A DNA stretch of 64,000 nt from Flavobacterium petrolei. Lineage in GTDB: Bacteria; Bacteroidota; Bacteroidia; Flavobacteriales; Flavobacteriaceae. The notes beneath the pieces are model-generated. The model was not told where the DNA came from, made no database searches, and saw only the letters and a program-made list of their open reading frames with translations. Position numbers and translations under genes: made by a program. The stretch is from positions 620,001 through 684,000 of the forward strand of contig NZ_QNVY02000002.1 in NCBI RefSeq assembly GCF_003314435.2, given 5' to 3'. Of the stretch, positions 63,902 to 64,000 are shown piece by piece (the first letter of the stretch is position 1; each line of letters opens with the position of its first letter).

Positions 63902-64000
63902 ATGGAGTTTCAAAAAGACAATACTTTCTTTACCGGAAGATTAAAAAGCGTCTCTTATGCATTTAAGGGCGCTTTGAAATTAATCTCGACGGAGCACAGT
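63902..64000 (+). CDS. dgkA: Diacylglycerol kinase (DgkA family), N-terminal part, cut by the window edge
   Basis: The 33 residues visible start MEFQKDNTFFTGRLKSVSYAF and continue GALKLISTEHS, matching the amphipathic N-terminus of DgkA-type kinases (F-x-x-R-x-x-S-x-x-Y-A-x-x-G followed by the E-H of the active site). It phosphorylates diacylglycerol or undecaprenol at the inner membrane. The gene continues past the window and only the beginning can be described. It starts 10 bases after tpx and could be co-transcribed with it. Confidence 0.75.
   Translation, partial: MEFQKDNTFFTGRLKSVSYAFKGALKLISTEHS

Noticed and set aside
1..64000. tRNA and rRNA genes
   Set aside because: I looked for T-loop and anticodon-arm patterns and for rRNA segments in the gaps and saw none; a covariance-model scan would be needed to be certain.

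Overview
The window is about 64 kb of AT-rich chromosome from a member of the Bacteroidota, most likely Flavobacterium or a close relative in the Flavobacteriaceae. The evidence is the protein families (a TamB/TamL pair with TamA replaced by a lipoprotein, NIPSNAP, CocE and tandem amidohydrolase secreted proteins, AnmK with a flavobacterial N-terminus), the near absence of Shine-Dalgarno sequences, and many matches to the Bacteroidota -7 promoter box TAnnTTTG. No rRNA, tRNA, CRISPR array, insertion sequence or phage gene was found. Coding density is high, and most gaps hold convincing intrinsic terminators.

Layout. 1-10.4 kb: the tail of a probable chromate transporter, a NIPSNAP protein, a Na/Pi symporter, and the overlapping tamB-tamL pair of the outer-membrane translocation and assembly module. 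10.4-14.6 kb: a secreted M14 carboxypeptidase and L-serine dehydratase. 14.7-16 kb: a small membrane protein, then a SatD-family gene and a membrane-protein partner behind a striking array of three palindromes at exact 29-bp spacing. 16-21 kb: NTF2-like protein, panB, an RluA-type pseudouridine synthase, aldehyde dehydrogenase with an overlapping nitroreductase, and a membrane protein. 21-27.7 kb: a very large hybrid histidine kinase, a YpfJ-type metallopeptidase and an RhlE-type helicase. 27.7-29.1 kb: a gene-poor patch with one orphan Asn-rich membrane-anchored protein and clustered hairpins. 29-38 kb: truC, the ComM/YifB ATPase, two secreted amidohydrolase-fold proteins with lost metal ligands, a PH-domain protein and an ammonium transporter.

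38-46 kb: a CocE-type hydrolase, then a tightly coupled five-gene run: SSS symporter, GNAT acetyltransferase, M20D amidohydrolase, Alr-type racemase and ornithine-racemase-like protein. I read this as an uptake, deacylation and racemisation pathway for an unidentified amino acid derivative. 46-51 kb: pabB-tilS-dsbD on the minus strand. 51-55 kb: VOC and DoxX proteins, lpdA, and an Lrp regulator divergent from a trans-sulfuration-type PLP enzyme. The gap between those two contains a structured element that resembles a recurrent flavobacterial RNA. 55.5-61.7 kb: AnmK, a secreted GHL10 (DigH-like) glycosidase, an AmpG-like permease and a NagZ-like GH3 enzyme, which together look like a muropeptide recycling locus. 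61.8-64 kb: a redox group (2-Cys peroxiredoxin, thioredoxin, small conserved protein, Tpx) and the start of diacylglycerol kinase.

The best candidates for undescribed biology are the SatD locus with its operator array and cyclase-like Asp pattern, and the double-racemase cluster. The muropeptide locus is the clearest functional grouping. All functional statements are read from the sequence by eye; no database search was run.
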